Positions 1 to 11,156 of a DNA stretch of 64,000 bases are shown piece by piece. The stretch is from Phycisphaeraceae bacterium (GTDB taxonomy: Bacteria > Planctomycetota > Phycisphaerae > Phycisphaerales > Phycisphaeraceae). The notes below the pieces were generated by a model. That model did no database searches. It saw only the letters and a list, made by a program, of their open reading frames with translations, and had not been told where the DNA came from. The translations under genes and the position numbers were made by a program. How positions within the stretch are numbered: the first letter of the stretch is position 1; every line of letters begins with the position of its first letter. Location: positions 542,912 through 606,911 of the forward strand of contig JAVKCD010000019.1 of NCBI GenBank assembly GCA_040222855.1, in the 5' to 3' direction.

Positions 1-779
1 TGGCTCATCCATCGGCAGGGCTGGGCGCGGTCCCAGGAGGGGAAGGTGTTGGTGGAGAACCGAGAGTGGACCATCGCGAGGTGGGAGACGTAGCGTTGGT
101 CACGAAGATCGGGGAAGTAGAGGGGGACTTGCGGGGCGGTGAGTTGGCCTTTGTAGATGATCACGCGCGATGAGAGTGAGCAGACATAGAACATGTCGGA
201 CTGCTCGACGGCTTTCGCGGCGCGAATCAGGGCGGTGGCCTTCTTGCGGACGAAGAATAGCTCCTGCTCGAAGCGGGTTTCGTCGTCGGCGTCCTGGGCG
301 GGGGCGACGAAGAGCTGCTCGATATAAGGCTCGGTCATGCGCGCAGAAGGGCCGATGTCTGCGGTGACGGGATCGGTCGGCAGGTGTCGCCAGCCCAGGA
401 GGCGGAGCCCGCGCTGGCTGATGATATCGGCGACGATCGCTTTGGCTTGATCGCGGGCATCGGGGTTGGTGGGCAGGAAGACATTGCCTGCGGCGAAGGT
501 GGTGTCGGGGAGAACGAAGTCGGTGACCTCGCGGAGAAGTCGGACGGGGAGTGCGGTCATGATGCCGGCGCCGTCGCCTGTGTTGACCTCGCACCCGCAG
601 GCCCCGCGGTGGTCCATGCGGGTGAGCATGGTGAGAGCGTCGGCGACAATGTTGTGGGACTTTCGGCCTTTGATGTTGGCGATGAAGCCGACGCCACAGG
701 CATCGTGCTCATTGGCCGGGTCATAGAGGCCGGTGGGGCCGGGCCGGAGGCTGTTGTGAGGTGCGATGGGGGTGGTCAT
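1..779 (-). CDS. gltB: Glutamate synthase large subunit, N-terminal part (runs off left edge)
   Basis: Reading the minus strand from an ATG at 779 gives an open frame to the window edge (about 259 codons). It begins MTTPIAPHNSLRPGPTGLYD and continues with HDACGVGFIA, the class II glutamine amidotransferase start of GOGAT. Cys28 would be the nucleophile exposed after propeptide removal. Further along come RMDHRGACGCEVNTGDGAG, YKGQLTAPQVPLYFPDLRD and HSRFSTNTFPSWDRAQP, all hallmark GOGAT segments. The family makes two glutamates from glutamine and 2-oxoglutarate. The ATG overlaps the stop of the upstream LysR gene (ATGA), so the two are probably translationally coupled. The FMN and Fe-S part of the enzyme lies outside the window. 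Confidence 0.93.
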   Translation of the reverse strand, partial: MTTPIAPHNSLRPGPTGLYDPANEHDACGVGFIANIKGRKSHNIVADALTMLTRMDHRGACGCEVNTGDGAGIMTALPVRLLREVTDFVLPDTTFAAGNVFLPTNPDARDQAKAIVADIISQRGLRLLGWRHLPTDPVTADIGPSARMTEPYIEQLFVAPAQDADDETRFEQELFFVRKKATALIRAAKAVEQSDMFYVCSLSSRVIIYKGQLTAPQVPLYFPDLRDQRYVSHLAMVHSRFSTNTFPSWDRAQPCRWMS

Positions 780-1699
780 GGTGTCGAGGCTCCGAGCGCG
801 GCAACGGTCTTGCCGTTGGCGTGCTCACGCAGGTATTCGGCGAAGGCTCGGGCGGCGGGGGCTAGTCCGCCTGCGGGCCGCGCGCTCTGGCGATGGATGA
901 TCCCGATGGGTCGGGTGAGTTCGGGCGTGAGAGGGATGACACGGACGAGACCTGCGTCGGCTTCGCGGGCGACAGACTGGGCGGGGAGGATCGAGACCCC
1001 ACCCGAGCTCATCACGGCGGACTTGAGGGTGTCGAGGTTGTCGAAGGTCTGGCTGGTGATGACGTGGACGCCATGGTCGCGTAGATAACCCCGGGTCTTG
1101 CGGGCGACGGGGAGGTGGTTGTCGAACATCACAAGGGGGACCTCGTCGAGGTCCGCGGGGGCGAGTTGAGTGGCGTTGGCGAGGGGATGGTGGGGGGCTA
1201 CGACAACAGCCATCGGCTCTTCGCGTAGCGGGATGGCGGTGGTCTTGCGCCAGGAGTCGGGGTAGGAGACGATGCCGAAGTCCAGTTCGTGGTCGAGGAC
1301 CATGCGGACGATGTCTTTGGGGTGCTGGTAGACGATCTGGATGGTGGATCGGGGGTGCTCGGCGAGATAGGCCTCGCGGAGCCTGCCGAGGAGGTCGATG
1401 CCTGCGGAATAGATGGCTCCGACGCGGATGGCGGCCTGTTCGCCTTCGCCGAGTTGGGCCACACGGCGTTCGAGAGCGTCGTAGCGGGAGAGAACATCCT
1501 CGACGCCAGCGAGGAACAGTACGCCAGCCCCGGTGAGTTCGAGGGGGCGGACGGAGCGGTTGAAGAGGGTGGTGCCCAGACGCTTCTCGAGCTGACCGAC
1601 CCGCTGACTGACCGCGGACTGGGTCAGCCCGTGCAGTTCGGCGGCACGGGAGAAGCTGTGGCAGCGAGCCACGTCGTAGAACAGACGCAAGGACTGCAT
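776..1699 (-). CDS. LysR-family transcriptional regulator
   Basis: About 307 residues. An N-terminal winged helix-turn-helix (roughly residues 4-60; SFSRAAELHGLTQSAVSQRV is the typical LysR HTH) is followed by a periplasmic-binding-like effector domain. The chosen start is the ATG before QSLRLFYDVA; an ATG 18 bases upstream (1717) is also possible. Longer in-frame extensions run into the AT-rich promoter region and look non-coding. The stop overlaps the gltB start in an ATGA arrangement, so the regulator heads a gltB transcript. In Bacillus the LysR protein GltC controls gltAB; a similar job here is inference from position. The effector is unknown. Confidence 0.88.
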   Translation of the reverse strand: MQSLRLFYDVARCHSFSRAAELHGLTQSAVSQRVGQLEKRLGTTLFNRSVRPLELTGAGVLFLAGVEDVLSRYDALERRVAQLGEGEQAAIRVGAIYSAGIDLLGRLREAYLAEHPRSTIQIVYQHPKDIVRMVLDHELDFGIVSYPDSWRKTTAIPLREEPMAVVVAPHHPLANATQLAPADLDEVPLVMFDNHLPVARKTRGYLRDHGVHVITSQTFDNLDTLKSAVMSSGGVSILPAQSVAREADAGLVRVIPLTPELTRPIGIIHRQSARPAGGLAPAARAFAEYLREHANGKTVAALGASTP

Positions 1700-1747
1700 A
1701 GCCCCGTATTGTAGCATTAAAAAGAATGAATTAACATCAGAACAAAT

Positions 1748-1762
1748 ATAAGATTGTCTTAT
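1748..1762. promoter_or_regulatory. Perfect 15-bp palindrome, possible LysR operator
   Basis: ATAAGA-TTG-TCTTAT is a perfect inverted repeat of 6+3+6 and fits the T-N11-A shape of LysR binding sites. It sits 49 bases upstream of the LysR ATG, in the only AT-rich stretch of the intergenic region (about 1717-1765). This region also precedes the divergent glycosyltransferase gene. Binding by the adjacent regulator is inferred. Confidence 0.5.
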
Positions 1763-1849
1763 GGTGTAAGCCTTGTGGACTCTGGGGCGCGGGTGGTGAG
1801 GGGGAGTGGCGGCGGCCGATTGAGATGTAACCCCCTGAGCGAGACCGAC

Positions 1850-2998
1850 TTGACAGACTCCCGACCGAGCGTGGTTCATGTGCTGCACCGGCTATACCGG
1901 GCGGGTGCGGAGCTGTTGGCGGCCGACCTGGCCAGGCGGCTGGGGGACGGGTACCGGTTTTCGTTTGTGTGTCTGGATGAGGTGGGCCCGCTCGGGGAGG
2001 AGCTGTTGGCCGAGGGATACGCGGTGCGCTGCCTAAATCGGCAGCCCGGCGTGGACCTGGGGACGGCTTGGCGGATGGCGCGGGTGCTGGATGAGCTGGG
2101 CGCGGACATGGTTCATGCGCATCAGTACACTCCGTTCTTCTACTCGGCGTCGGCACGGCTGGGCATGGGGACCCCGCCGATTGTGTTCACGGAGCACGGC
2201 CGGCATGTGCCGGATGTGCGCAAGCTCAAGCGGTTGATGGCGAACCAGGTTCTTCTGAAGCCGGGGGATCGAGTCACGGCGGTGGGGGCGTATGTGCGCG
2301 ACGCGCTGGTGGCCAACGAGGGGATCGAGCACGAGCGGGTCGAGGTCATCCGGAATGGGATTGATGCGGCAGCCTTCGGTCAGCCAGTGCGGTCGAGGGG
2401 TGAGGTGCGGGCCGAGTTGGGTTTGGGCGAGATGACGCCTGTCGTGATTCAGGTCGCACGGTTTCATCCGGTGAAAGATCACGGGACGGCCTTGCGGGCA
2501 CTGGCGAGGCTGCGGGAATCGATGCCTGAGGCGGTACTCCTGCTGGTGGGTGATGGCGAGGGGCGTGGCGAGCTTGAGGGTCTGGCGGAGGAGATGGGGC
2601 TTGACGAGAGCGTTCGCTTTCTGGGTGTGCGCGAGGAGATCGCTGATCTGCTGGGGGCCTCGGACGTGTTTCTGCTGACTTCGGTGTCGGAGGGGGTCTC
2701 TTTGACGCTGCTGGAGGCAAGTGCTGCGGGACTGCCGATCGTGGCGACGCGCGTTGGCGGCAATCCCGAGGTTGTGGCGCATGGCGTCACGGGTCTGCTG
2801 GCGGATGCGGCTGATTCCACGGCGCTGGCGTGCCGTCTAAGACAGTTGCTTGAGGATGATGGGCTTCGTCAGACGATGGGGGCAGCAGGGGCTGTGCGCA
2901 TCAGGCGCTGGTTTGATCAAACCGAGATGCACGAGTCGTATCAAAGGGTCTACGATCAGGTGTTGTGTGTCCGGGGCGTGAGCCAGCGGGCGGCCTGA
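1850..2998 (+). CDS. GT4-type glycosyltransferase
   Basis: About 382 residues with a GT-B fold pattern. The N-terminus VVHVLHRLYRAGAELLAADL resembles GT4 acceptor-domain starts that read the pathway HVLHxLxxGGAE. The C-terminal donor domain has GDGEGRGELEGLAEEMGL, FLGVREEIADLLGASDVFLL and the EX7E motif EGVSLTLLE followed by AGLPIVATRVGGNPEVV. It should transfer a nucleotide-activated sugar, probably to a surface glycan; donor and acceptor cannot be read. No ATG is available in frame. TTG at 1850 was chosen because the conserved domain starts just after it; in-frame GTG codons at 1775 and 1871 are alternatives, and none has a convincing Shine-Dalgarno site. Confidence 0.8.
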   Translation: MTDSRPSVVHVLHRLYRAGAELLAADLARRLGDGYRFSFVCLDEVGPLGEELLAEGYAVRCLNRQPGVDLGTAWRMARVLDELGADMVHAHQYTPFFYSASARLGMGTPPIVFTEHGRHVPDVRKLKRLMANQVLLKPGDRVTAVGAYVRDALVANEGIEHERVEVIRNGIDAAAFGQPVRSRGEVRAELGLGEMTPVVIQVARFHPVKDHGTALRALARLRESMPEAVLLLVGDGEGRGELEGLAEEMGLDESVRFLGVREEIADLLGASDVFLLTSVSEGVSLTLLEASAAGLPIVATRVGGNPEVVAHGVTGLLADAADSTALACRLRQLLEDDGLRQTMGAAGAVRIRRWFDQTEMHESYQRVYDQVLCVRGVSQRAA

Positions 2999-3020
2999 TC
3001 TGAATCCAGGAGACCTCGTA

Positions 3021-3905
3021 ATGTTTCGACCGTCAGTGTGGATCGCGGTGTTGGTGCTGATCGTCAGCGGATTCCTGATGATGACGCCGGGGCGCGCTGA
3101 TTTAAGCGAGCTGCGGTCGGGGTGGAACGCTGATCCAATCTGGTACGACGGGCTGTGTGAGATCGCGACGTACAAGGCGACGCGAGTCATTTATGGTCAG
3201 CCACGCGACTACACCGCCCGGGTGTTTACGAACAAGGAGCAATACAGCCCGAAGACAACAACCAAGGCGTCGGGCGCTAGCGGGATCGAGGTGTTCAAGC
3301 ATCACCGTCGGGATGAAGTGCCGACGGAGAACTACACCTACTACTTCTCGACGATGGCTTATCTCGATGCCGGCTCGCTGGGCCCGGTGAAGCTGGAGAT
3401 GGCGTCACAGGAGGATTGCGGGGCGACGTTCAAGTCGCTGGTGGTCGAGGGCGGACGGATGCGGTATCTGCAATCCTCGTATTTCCCGGGTGAGGGCATT
3501 CGGGAGGGGGACGAGCGGATTGATCGCGGGGTGACGGTGTTTTTTGATGGCTTGACGCTCTCGCTGCGGTCGTTTCCGTTTGGGTCGGGCAAGGTATTGA
3601 CGCTTGAGGTTGTTCCGCCTCAGATCGACACGCATCTCACGCAGGTGACGCCTGTGCGGGCGACGGTTCGGGATGTGGGCAAAGAGGTCGTGAGCCTGCC
3701 GATCGGGGATATCGAGGCGCATCATCTGGTTGTTGAGTTGGATCGGGCCATTGGCGGGGCGAAGCGTTTTGATTTCTGGTTCGCGGCGGAGGGTGCTTAC
3801 GTCGAGGGAGAGGCGGGGCTGCACATGCTGGTGAAGCACGCCGGGCCGTGGGGCCAGACTCTGGAGCTTGAGGGCATCGAACGCCGGGCGTACTGGCTGC
3901 GCTGA
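3021..3905 (+). CDS. Secreted protein of unknown function
   Basis: 294 residues with an N-terminal signal peptide (hydrophobic WIAVLVLIVSGFLMM, likely cleavage after GRA near residue 26). The mature part is soluble, without membrane segments or cysteine pattern, and alternates charged and beta-like stretches (LEMASQEDCGATFKSLVVEG, VTVFFDGLTLSLRSFPFGSG). I do not recognise the family with certainty; the layout is loosely like DUF3108-type periplasmic beta proteins. It lies 22 bases after the glycosyltransferase and 20 before the PBP4-like gene, so the three are probably co-transcribed, suggesting an envelope role. Confidence 0.6.
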   Translation: MFRPSVWIAVLVLIVSGFLMMTPGRADLSELRSGWNADPIWYDGLCEIATYKATRVIYGQPRDYTARVFTNKEQYSPKTTTKASGASGIEVFKHHRRDEVPTENYTYYFSTMAYLDAGSLGPVKLEMASQEDCGATFKSLVVEGGRMRYLQSSYFPGEGIREGDERIDRGVTVFFDGLTLSLRSFPFGSGKVLTLEVVPPQIDTHLTQVTPVRATVRDVGKEVVSLPIGDIEAHHLVVELDRAIGGAKRFDFWFAAEGAYVEGEAGLHMLVKHAGPWGQTLELEGIERRAYWLR

Positions 3906-3925
3906 TCGGCTGTAGACTTCACGGG

Positions 3926-5452
3926 GTGCTGATGAATCGATCCCATACCGGTCTGAGAAGGATAGTGATCTGCCTGTTCGCGCTGGCGGGGTCTGCGGGG
4001 TCTGCGGGGGCTGCGCGGGCGAGTCTGGAGAGCGATGTCCAGGAACTGATTAACGCGGCGAGTCTGGGGCCGACAACGACCTCGATCTATGTGCGCGATC
4101 TGAGCAGCGAAGAGGAACTGGTGGAGATCAACGCCGACGCGCTGATGATCCCGGCGAGCAACATGAAGCTGGTGACGACAGCGGTGGCGTTGGATGTTCT
4201 GGGGCCGGGGTTCACCTACTTCACCGAACTGCGGAGCGTGCAGGCGGGGGATGGCCCGCCGGCGCTGTGGATCATCGGCAACGGTGATCCGACGTTCGGT
4301 GCCCCGGATGTGCTGAAGGCGCACGGGATCGAGATCGATCAGTTGCTGGGAACGTGGGTGGAGGAGGTCAGGGAAACCGGGCGCAGTGAGTGGGCGTCGG
4401 TCATGATTGATGACCGGGTATTTGATGATCGGTTCACCCACCCGAACTGGCCAGCTGACCAACTGAGCAACCATTGGTGTGCCGGGATCGCGGGGCTGAA
4501 CTTCTACTCGAACTGCGTTGAGGTCATTCCCCAGCCAGCAGATGTCAGGGGGGCGGCCCCTTCGGTGCGGCTGTTCCCGCCTGCGGCGTTTTTTGAGACG
4601 ACCAATCGTGCAACAACGGGTCGGACCGACTCATTCTGGGTCAGCCGTGACCTTGATCGTGATGTCCTGGTCTTCCGGGGCTCGGTGCGTCATCGGCGGA
4701 GCGTCGGGGTGCGCGTCGCGGTGCGCGATCCGGCGTACTACCTGGGTCAGCACGTCCGGCAGGCATTAGTCGAGGCGGGCACGGTGGTCGGCGAGGTCCG
4801 GCGGCCAGATGTCGGCTTCGATCCCGAGAACTACGAGGCGCTGCACAGGGTCGAGACGGCGTTGTCGGTCGTGCTCGAGCAAGCAAACCGGGATTCGGAC
4901 AACCTCGCTTCCGAAGGGCTGTTCAAGGCGATCGGCTGGCAGACCACAGGCCAGCCGGGCTCGTGGGAGAACGGGGCTGCGGGGGTACGGCTCGCGCTGC
5001 GGAATCGGATGGGCCCGCGAGCTGCGGTGTTTCAGGTCGATGACGGGTCGGGCATGAGCCGAGAGAATCGGGTGACGGCCCGGCTGATGGTGGAGCTGCT
5101 GGATTCGATGTGGAACGCGCAAGACAAGCGCGAGGCGTACCTCACCACGCTGGCCGTCGGCGGGGAGACCGGGACGCTGGATGATCGGATGGATGATTCA
5201 CCCCTGAACGACGTGGTCATCCGGGCCAAGTCGGGGTATCTCAACGGGGTCTCGGCGCTCTCGGGGTATCTAACGATTCCTGGGGCCGCGGCGGGAACGA
5301 CGCGGACGCTTGCGTTTAGCATGTTATTCAACGGGTTTGAGCGGCCGGTAACTAACTCGCGCCTCAAGGAGGTGCAGGAGAGAGTCCTGGCCACCCTAGC
5401 CACGCGGATTCGGCGGGAGATCGCCAGCGAGGTATCTGCGGCACCACGTTGA
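3926..5452 (+). CDS. dacB: D-alanyl-D-alanine carboxypeptidase/endopeptidase (PBP4 family)
   Basis: 508 residues, usual for PBP4/DacB. A signal sequence (RIVICLFALAGSAGSAGAARA) is followed by the three serine-peptidase motifs in order: S78-N-M-K81 (SxxK nucleophile), S324-D-N326 (SxN) and K435-S-G437. The large insertion between SxxK and SxN is typical of class C PBPs. It trims or cleaves peptidoglycan cross-links in the periplasm, and its presence with murA at 29 kb supports a peptidoglycan wall, now accepted for planctomycetes. The start is GTG 3926 or the ATG two codons later (3932). Confidence 0.9.
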   Translation: MLMNRSHTGLRRIVICLFALAGSAGSAGAARASLESDVQELINAASLGPTTTSIYVRDLSSEEELVEINADALMIPASNMKLVTTAVALDVLGPGFTYFTELRSVQAGDGPPALWIIGNGDPTFGAPDVLKAHGIEIDQLLGTWVEEVRETGRSEWASVMIDDRVFDDRFTHPNWPADQLSNHWCAGIAGLNFYSNCVEVIPQPADVRGAAPSVRLFPPAAFFETTNRATTGRTDSFWVSRDLDRDVLVFRGSVRHRRSVGVRVAVRDPAYYLGQHVRQALVEAGTVVGEVRRPDVGFDPENYEALHRVETALSVVLEQANRDSDNLASEGLFKAIGWQTTGQPGSWENGAAGVRLALRNRMGPRAAVFQVDDGSGMSRENRVTARLMVELLDSMWNAQDKREAYLTTLAVGGETGTLDDRMDDSPLNDVVIRAKSGYLNGVSALSGYLTIPGAAAGTTRTLAFSMLFNGFERPVTNSRLKEVQERVLATLATRIRREIASEVSAAPR

Positions 5453-5561
5453 TCCAGTTTGAAATCTGGGCCGGATGTCCAGGCAGGGCCGGACGGTTAA
5501 GCTAAAACCGAGATGAGGCCAGGCTCTTGGCGTTGATCTTTGGGGTATCAAGAATAGGGTG

Positions 5562-6494
5562 ATGTCGGTGAAGTTTGAGGATTACTACAAGGTGCTCGGG
5601 GTCAAGCGATCAGCGTCGCAGGAGGAGATCCAGAAGGCGTACCGCACGCTGGCGCGTAAGCATCACCCGGATGTCAACAAGGCGGCGGATGCAGCGGAGA
5701 GGTTTTCCCGGATCAGCGAGGCCTACGAGGTGCTCAAGGACCCGGAGAAGCGCAAGCAGTATGACCAACTCGGGGCCAACTGGAAGCACGGTCAGGATTT
5801 CCGCCCGCCGCCGGGCTATGAGGGATTCGGCGGTGGGCAACGAACAGGGTCAGCCCAGTTTCAGGGGGGATTTCACGACTTCTTCGAGGCCTTTCTCAAT
5901 CAACAGACCGGCGGGCGCGGCGGGATGGGCGGAGGTATGGGGGGCGGAGGCTTCGAGGACCTGTTTAACCAGGCGGGCTTTGGAGGAACTGCAGGGCGCG
6001 CCCAGGCGCAGGCCCCGCGAGCACAAGAGCACGAGCTGACGATCTCGCTCGATGAGGCGTTCCGTGGCTCCACTCGGCAACTGACACTCAATGGTCCGGG
6101 CGGGAACAAGACGATCGACCTCAAGGTCCCGGCTGGCTCGGCAGACGGGAGCAAGATTCGGCTGCGCGAGGAGAACCTGATCCTGAAGATCAAGGTCGCC
6201 AGGCACCCCGACTTCGAGGTCGACGGGCGGAACCTGACCACGACCGTGCGCGTGCAGCCCTGGCAGGCCGTGCTCGGCGACAAGGTGGAAGTGCGCACGC
6301 TCGACGGCAGCGTGGATATGACGATTCCCGCAGGAGCATCATCGGGTCAGCGGCTGCGGCTGCGCGGCAAGGGACTGCCCAACGCCAGGGGCGAGCCGGG
6401 CGACCTGTTCGTCCGGGTCATGATCGATGTCGGCAAGGAGCTCTCCGAGGAAGAGCGGCGGCTTTACGAGAAGCTGCGCGAGCTGGATCGCTAG
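5562..6494 (+). CDS. cbpA: CbpA-type DnaJ co-chaperone
   Basis: 310 residues. A J domain at 1-70 carries the HPD motif at residues 35-37 ([10 protein letters not shown]). A Gly/Phe/Met-rich linker follows, then the DnaJ C-terminal substrate-binding domain ([52 protein letters not shown]). The CxxCxGxG zinc repeats of true DnaJ are absent, so this is the CbpA class, which stimulates DnaK ATPase. clpB follows on the same strand after 236 bases, giving a DnaK-partner/disaggregase pair. ATG 5562 was preferred to GTG 5559. The C-rich gap before clpB contains no gene and no CIRCE repeat. Confidence 0.9.
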   Translation: MSVKFEDYYKVLGVKRSASQEEIQKAYRTLARKHHPDVNKAADAAERFSRISEAYEVLKDPEKRKQYDQLGANWKHGQDFRPPPGYEGFGGGQRTGSAQFQGGFHDFFEAFLNQQTGGRGGMGGGMGGGGFEDLFNQAGFGGTAGRAQAQAPRAQEHELTISLDEAFRGSTRQLTLNGPGGNKTIDLKVPAGSADGSKIRLREENLILKIKVARHPDFEVDGRNLTTTVRVQPWQAVLGDKVEVRTLDGSVDMTIPAGASSGQRLRLRGKGLPNARGEPGDLFVRVMIDVGKELSEEERRLYEKLRELDR

Positions 6495-6730
6495 CGGCAT
6501 CAAACTGATAGAACGATACCGGTCAGTCAGAGCTACATTAAAAACCCAACAATCGGGGGCACTGATTGAGGGTCTAGTGGTCCCACCAACTGCCATTGTG
6601 GCGGTCGCGGCCGCGGTCGCGATCTGTGTAAATCTATTTACTGAAGGCACTTAACCGGATTTATGGTCTGGCGCGCCACGTGCATAGTAGTGAGGTAATT
6701 CGTGAGGCTATCGATTGGAAGGACCTGCTG

Positions 6731-9360
<2,630 letters not shown>

Positions 9361-9364
<4 letters not shown>

Positions 9365-10371
9365 AGGAACTGCCAGTCGTCGGTGTAGACCGTGTAGCCC
9401 CAGAGCAGGGCGTTGGTGATGCCGTGGGACCAGGCGATCGGGCCGATGCCCTGTCGCTTGTGCTCGGGCAGGCTCGCCCGATTGGTGTACCAGACCAGCC
9501 AGCACCAGACGATGCCACAGGCGATGCAGCCCGGCCAGTCCCTCATCGCGTGGCTCATGCTGAACACCAGCGTCGAAGCGAACACCGCCCACAGCGTCAT
9601 CGCGCCGACAGGCGTATCAATGAGCTGACGGGTCAGAATCGGCTGCTCCTTCGAGACCTCCTCGCCGAAGCGGGTGTTCATCAGCATGTCGCCGATGACC
9701 GGCATATCGCAGAGCACCTGACCAACACCTCGGAGCGTGGGCCGACGTTTCTGAAGCCCGCGCACCATCGCCGAACGGATGAACAGCTCCTCGAACAGCG
9801 GGACCACCAGCGACATCCCCAGCAGACGCAGGAAGAGCAGCACATAACCAAAGGTCCGCTCGAGCCCCTCGTCCGTGGTCATGTCACGGATGGGATGGCT
9901 GTCGGTCGTTGCGAAGACACCGGGCTCAGCAGCGGTGTTGACGTAGTCGATCGCGGCGATGGGCTCGCCTTCGAGCAAGGCATTCCAACGCGGACCAAAC
10001 TCCCCCGCCATCAGCCAGCCCAGGACGACCCACGCGACGAGAAGAAACACCCCTGTGGGGATCGCCAGCCAGTGGAACCGGATGTTCAGCTCAGGCGTGA
10101 GCCTGCGGTACCGCCAGAGCAGCCAGAGCACCAGCAGGCACTGAACCGAATACAGCACGACCTGCACCGGCGACGACTGCCACGCCAGGCCAACCGCCTC
10201 CAGGCCGGGAATCGCCTGCACGGTCGAGCCCAGGCCAATCAGCATCAGGCCGACGATGTAGGCGAAAAAAGGCAGGACGCGCGGGTGCCATGGGTTCTCA
10301 GCGACCCAGGCATCGAGACGTTCAAGGAACGACGTGGCGGGTTGTCGGTCAGGTTCCTGGGTCAACTGCAT
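9361..10371 (-). CDS. CPBP-family intramembrane metalloprotease
   Basis: 336 residues with about seven membrane segments. The CPBP/ABI motifs are present: EExxxR as FE194-E195-LFIR199, a second-motif histidine in FSMSH274, and the final H316-G-I-T-N motif. The family comprises glutamate-type membrane proteases related to eukaryotic Rce1. The C-terminal pattern [20 protein letters not shown] reminds me of the CAAX-protease-like family that travels with exosortase/PEP-CTERM systems. That match is from memory and needs a profile search. The ATG at 10371 was chosen; upstream extension reads as non-coding. The substrate is unknown. Confidence 0.82.
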
Positions 10372-10509
10372 AGGCCTCTGATCGGCACAAGGGCAGCTTC
10401 GGCGGCATCCAACAAAAGCTTGAGTCCGGAGGAAGTTACCATCAATCAAGACCTTGATGGAGACCTCGTGCCCGACATCTTCGATGTCTTTGACCCCGAT
10501 CCCCGCGTG

Positions 10510-11016
10510 ATGACCCACCCGGCGGCCATCGACCCTGACTCACTGCTCAAGCAGTGCGACCTGCTGCGTGCCAAGCGCGGGGGTCCTGGCGGGCAGCGGC
10601 GCAACAAGGTCGAGACCCATGTCGAGCTGGTTCATCGGCCCACCGGCATCAGGGCTGGTGCCGGGGAGCGGCGGTCGGCCGCCGATAATCAGCGCGTTGC
10701 GCTCCAGCGGCTGCGAATCCGCCTGGCGATCCAACACCGCGAGGCCGCGAATCTGACGGAGAGTCCGAGTGCGCTTTGGTCGTCCAGACGTAGGCGTGAC
10801 CAGACCCTCGCGATCAACCCCAGCCATATGGATTATCCCGCCCTGCTTGCCGAGGCGCTCGATCTCATCCACGCCTGCGGGTACGACCTCCGGCGGGCGG
10901 CCACGCTCCAAGGCGTCAGCCGAACGCAGATCATTAAGCTGCTCCGGCACCAGCCCGAGGCCCTGGCAACCGTCAATCAGGAGCGCCAAGGCCGGGGACG
11001 ACCCCCGGTTAAGTAA
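10510..11016 (+). CDS. Peptide chain release factor-like protein (ribosome rescue type)
   Basis: 168 residues holding only the RF catalytic domain: GGPGGQ at 24-29, then RRNKVETHVELVHRPTGIRA, the standard class I release-factor core. The codon-recognition domains of RF1/RF2 are absent, as in ArfB/YaeJ and RF-H, which release peptides from stalled ribosomes. Unlike ArfB, an extra C-terminal region (about 108-168) carries a helix-turn-helix-like stretch (DLRRAATLQGVSRTQIIKLL) and a basic end (QERQGRGRPPVK). ArfB uses a basic tail to probe the empty mRNA channel; a similar use here is inference. The ATG at 10510 was taken as start; a GTG at about 10467 is an alternative. Confidence 0.8.
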   Translation: MTHPAAIDPDSLLKQCDLLRAKRGGPGGQRRNKVETHVELVHRPTGIRAGAGERRSAADNQRVALQRLRIRLAIQHREAANLTESPSALWSSRRRRDQTLAINPSHMDYPALLAEALDLIHACGYDLRRAATLQGVSRTQIIKLLRHQPEALATVNQERQGRGRPPVK

Positions 11017-11156
11017 AGCCGTGCGTTCTGTAGTGATTGTGACGGCGCACAGGCAACCATCGCCCAGCCCTAGGGGATTCCCGAGCATCGGTGCGGCTCA
11101 AGGTCCCGATATAGGACATAGGAGCCGTTTCAACATCGCTTGCGTGGAGACCGTGA

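Noticed and set aside
6495-6730. Possible CIRCE or heat-shock promoter before clpB
   Set aside because: No TTAGCACTC-N9-GAGTGCTAA or similar inverted repeat is present; the region holds no clear regulatory motif.
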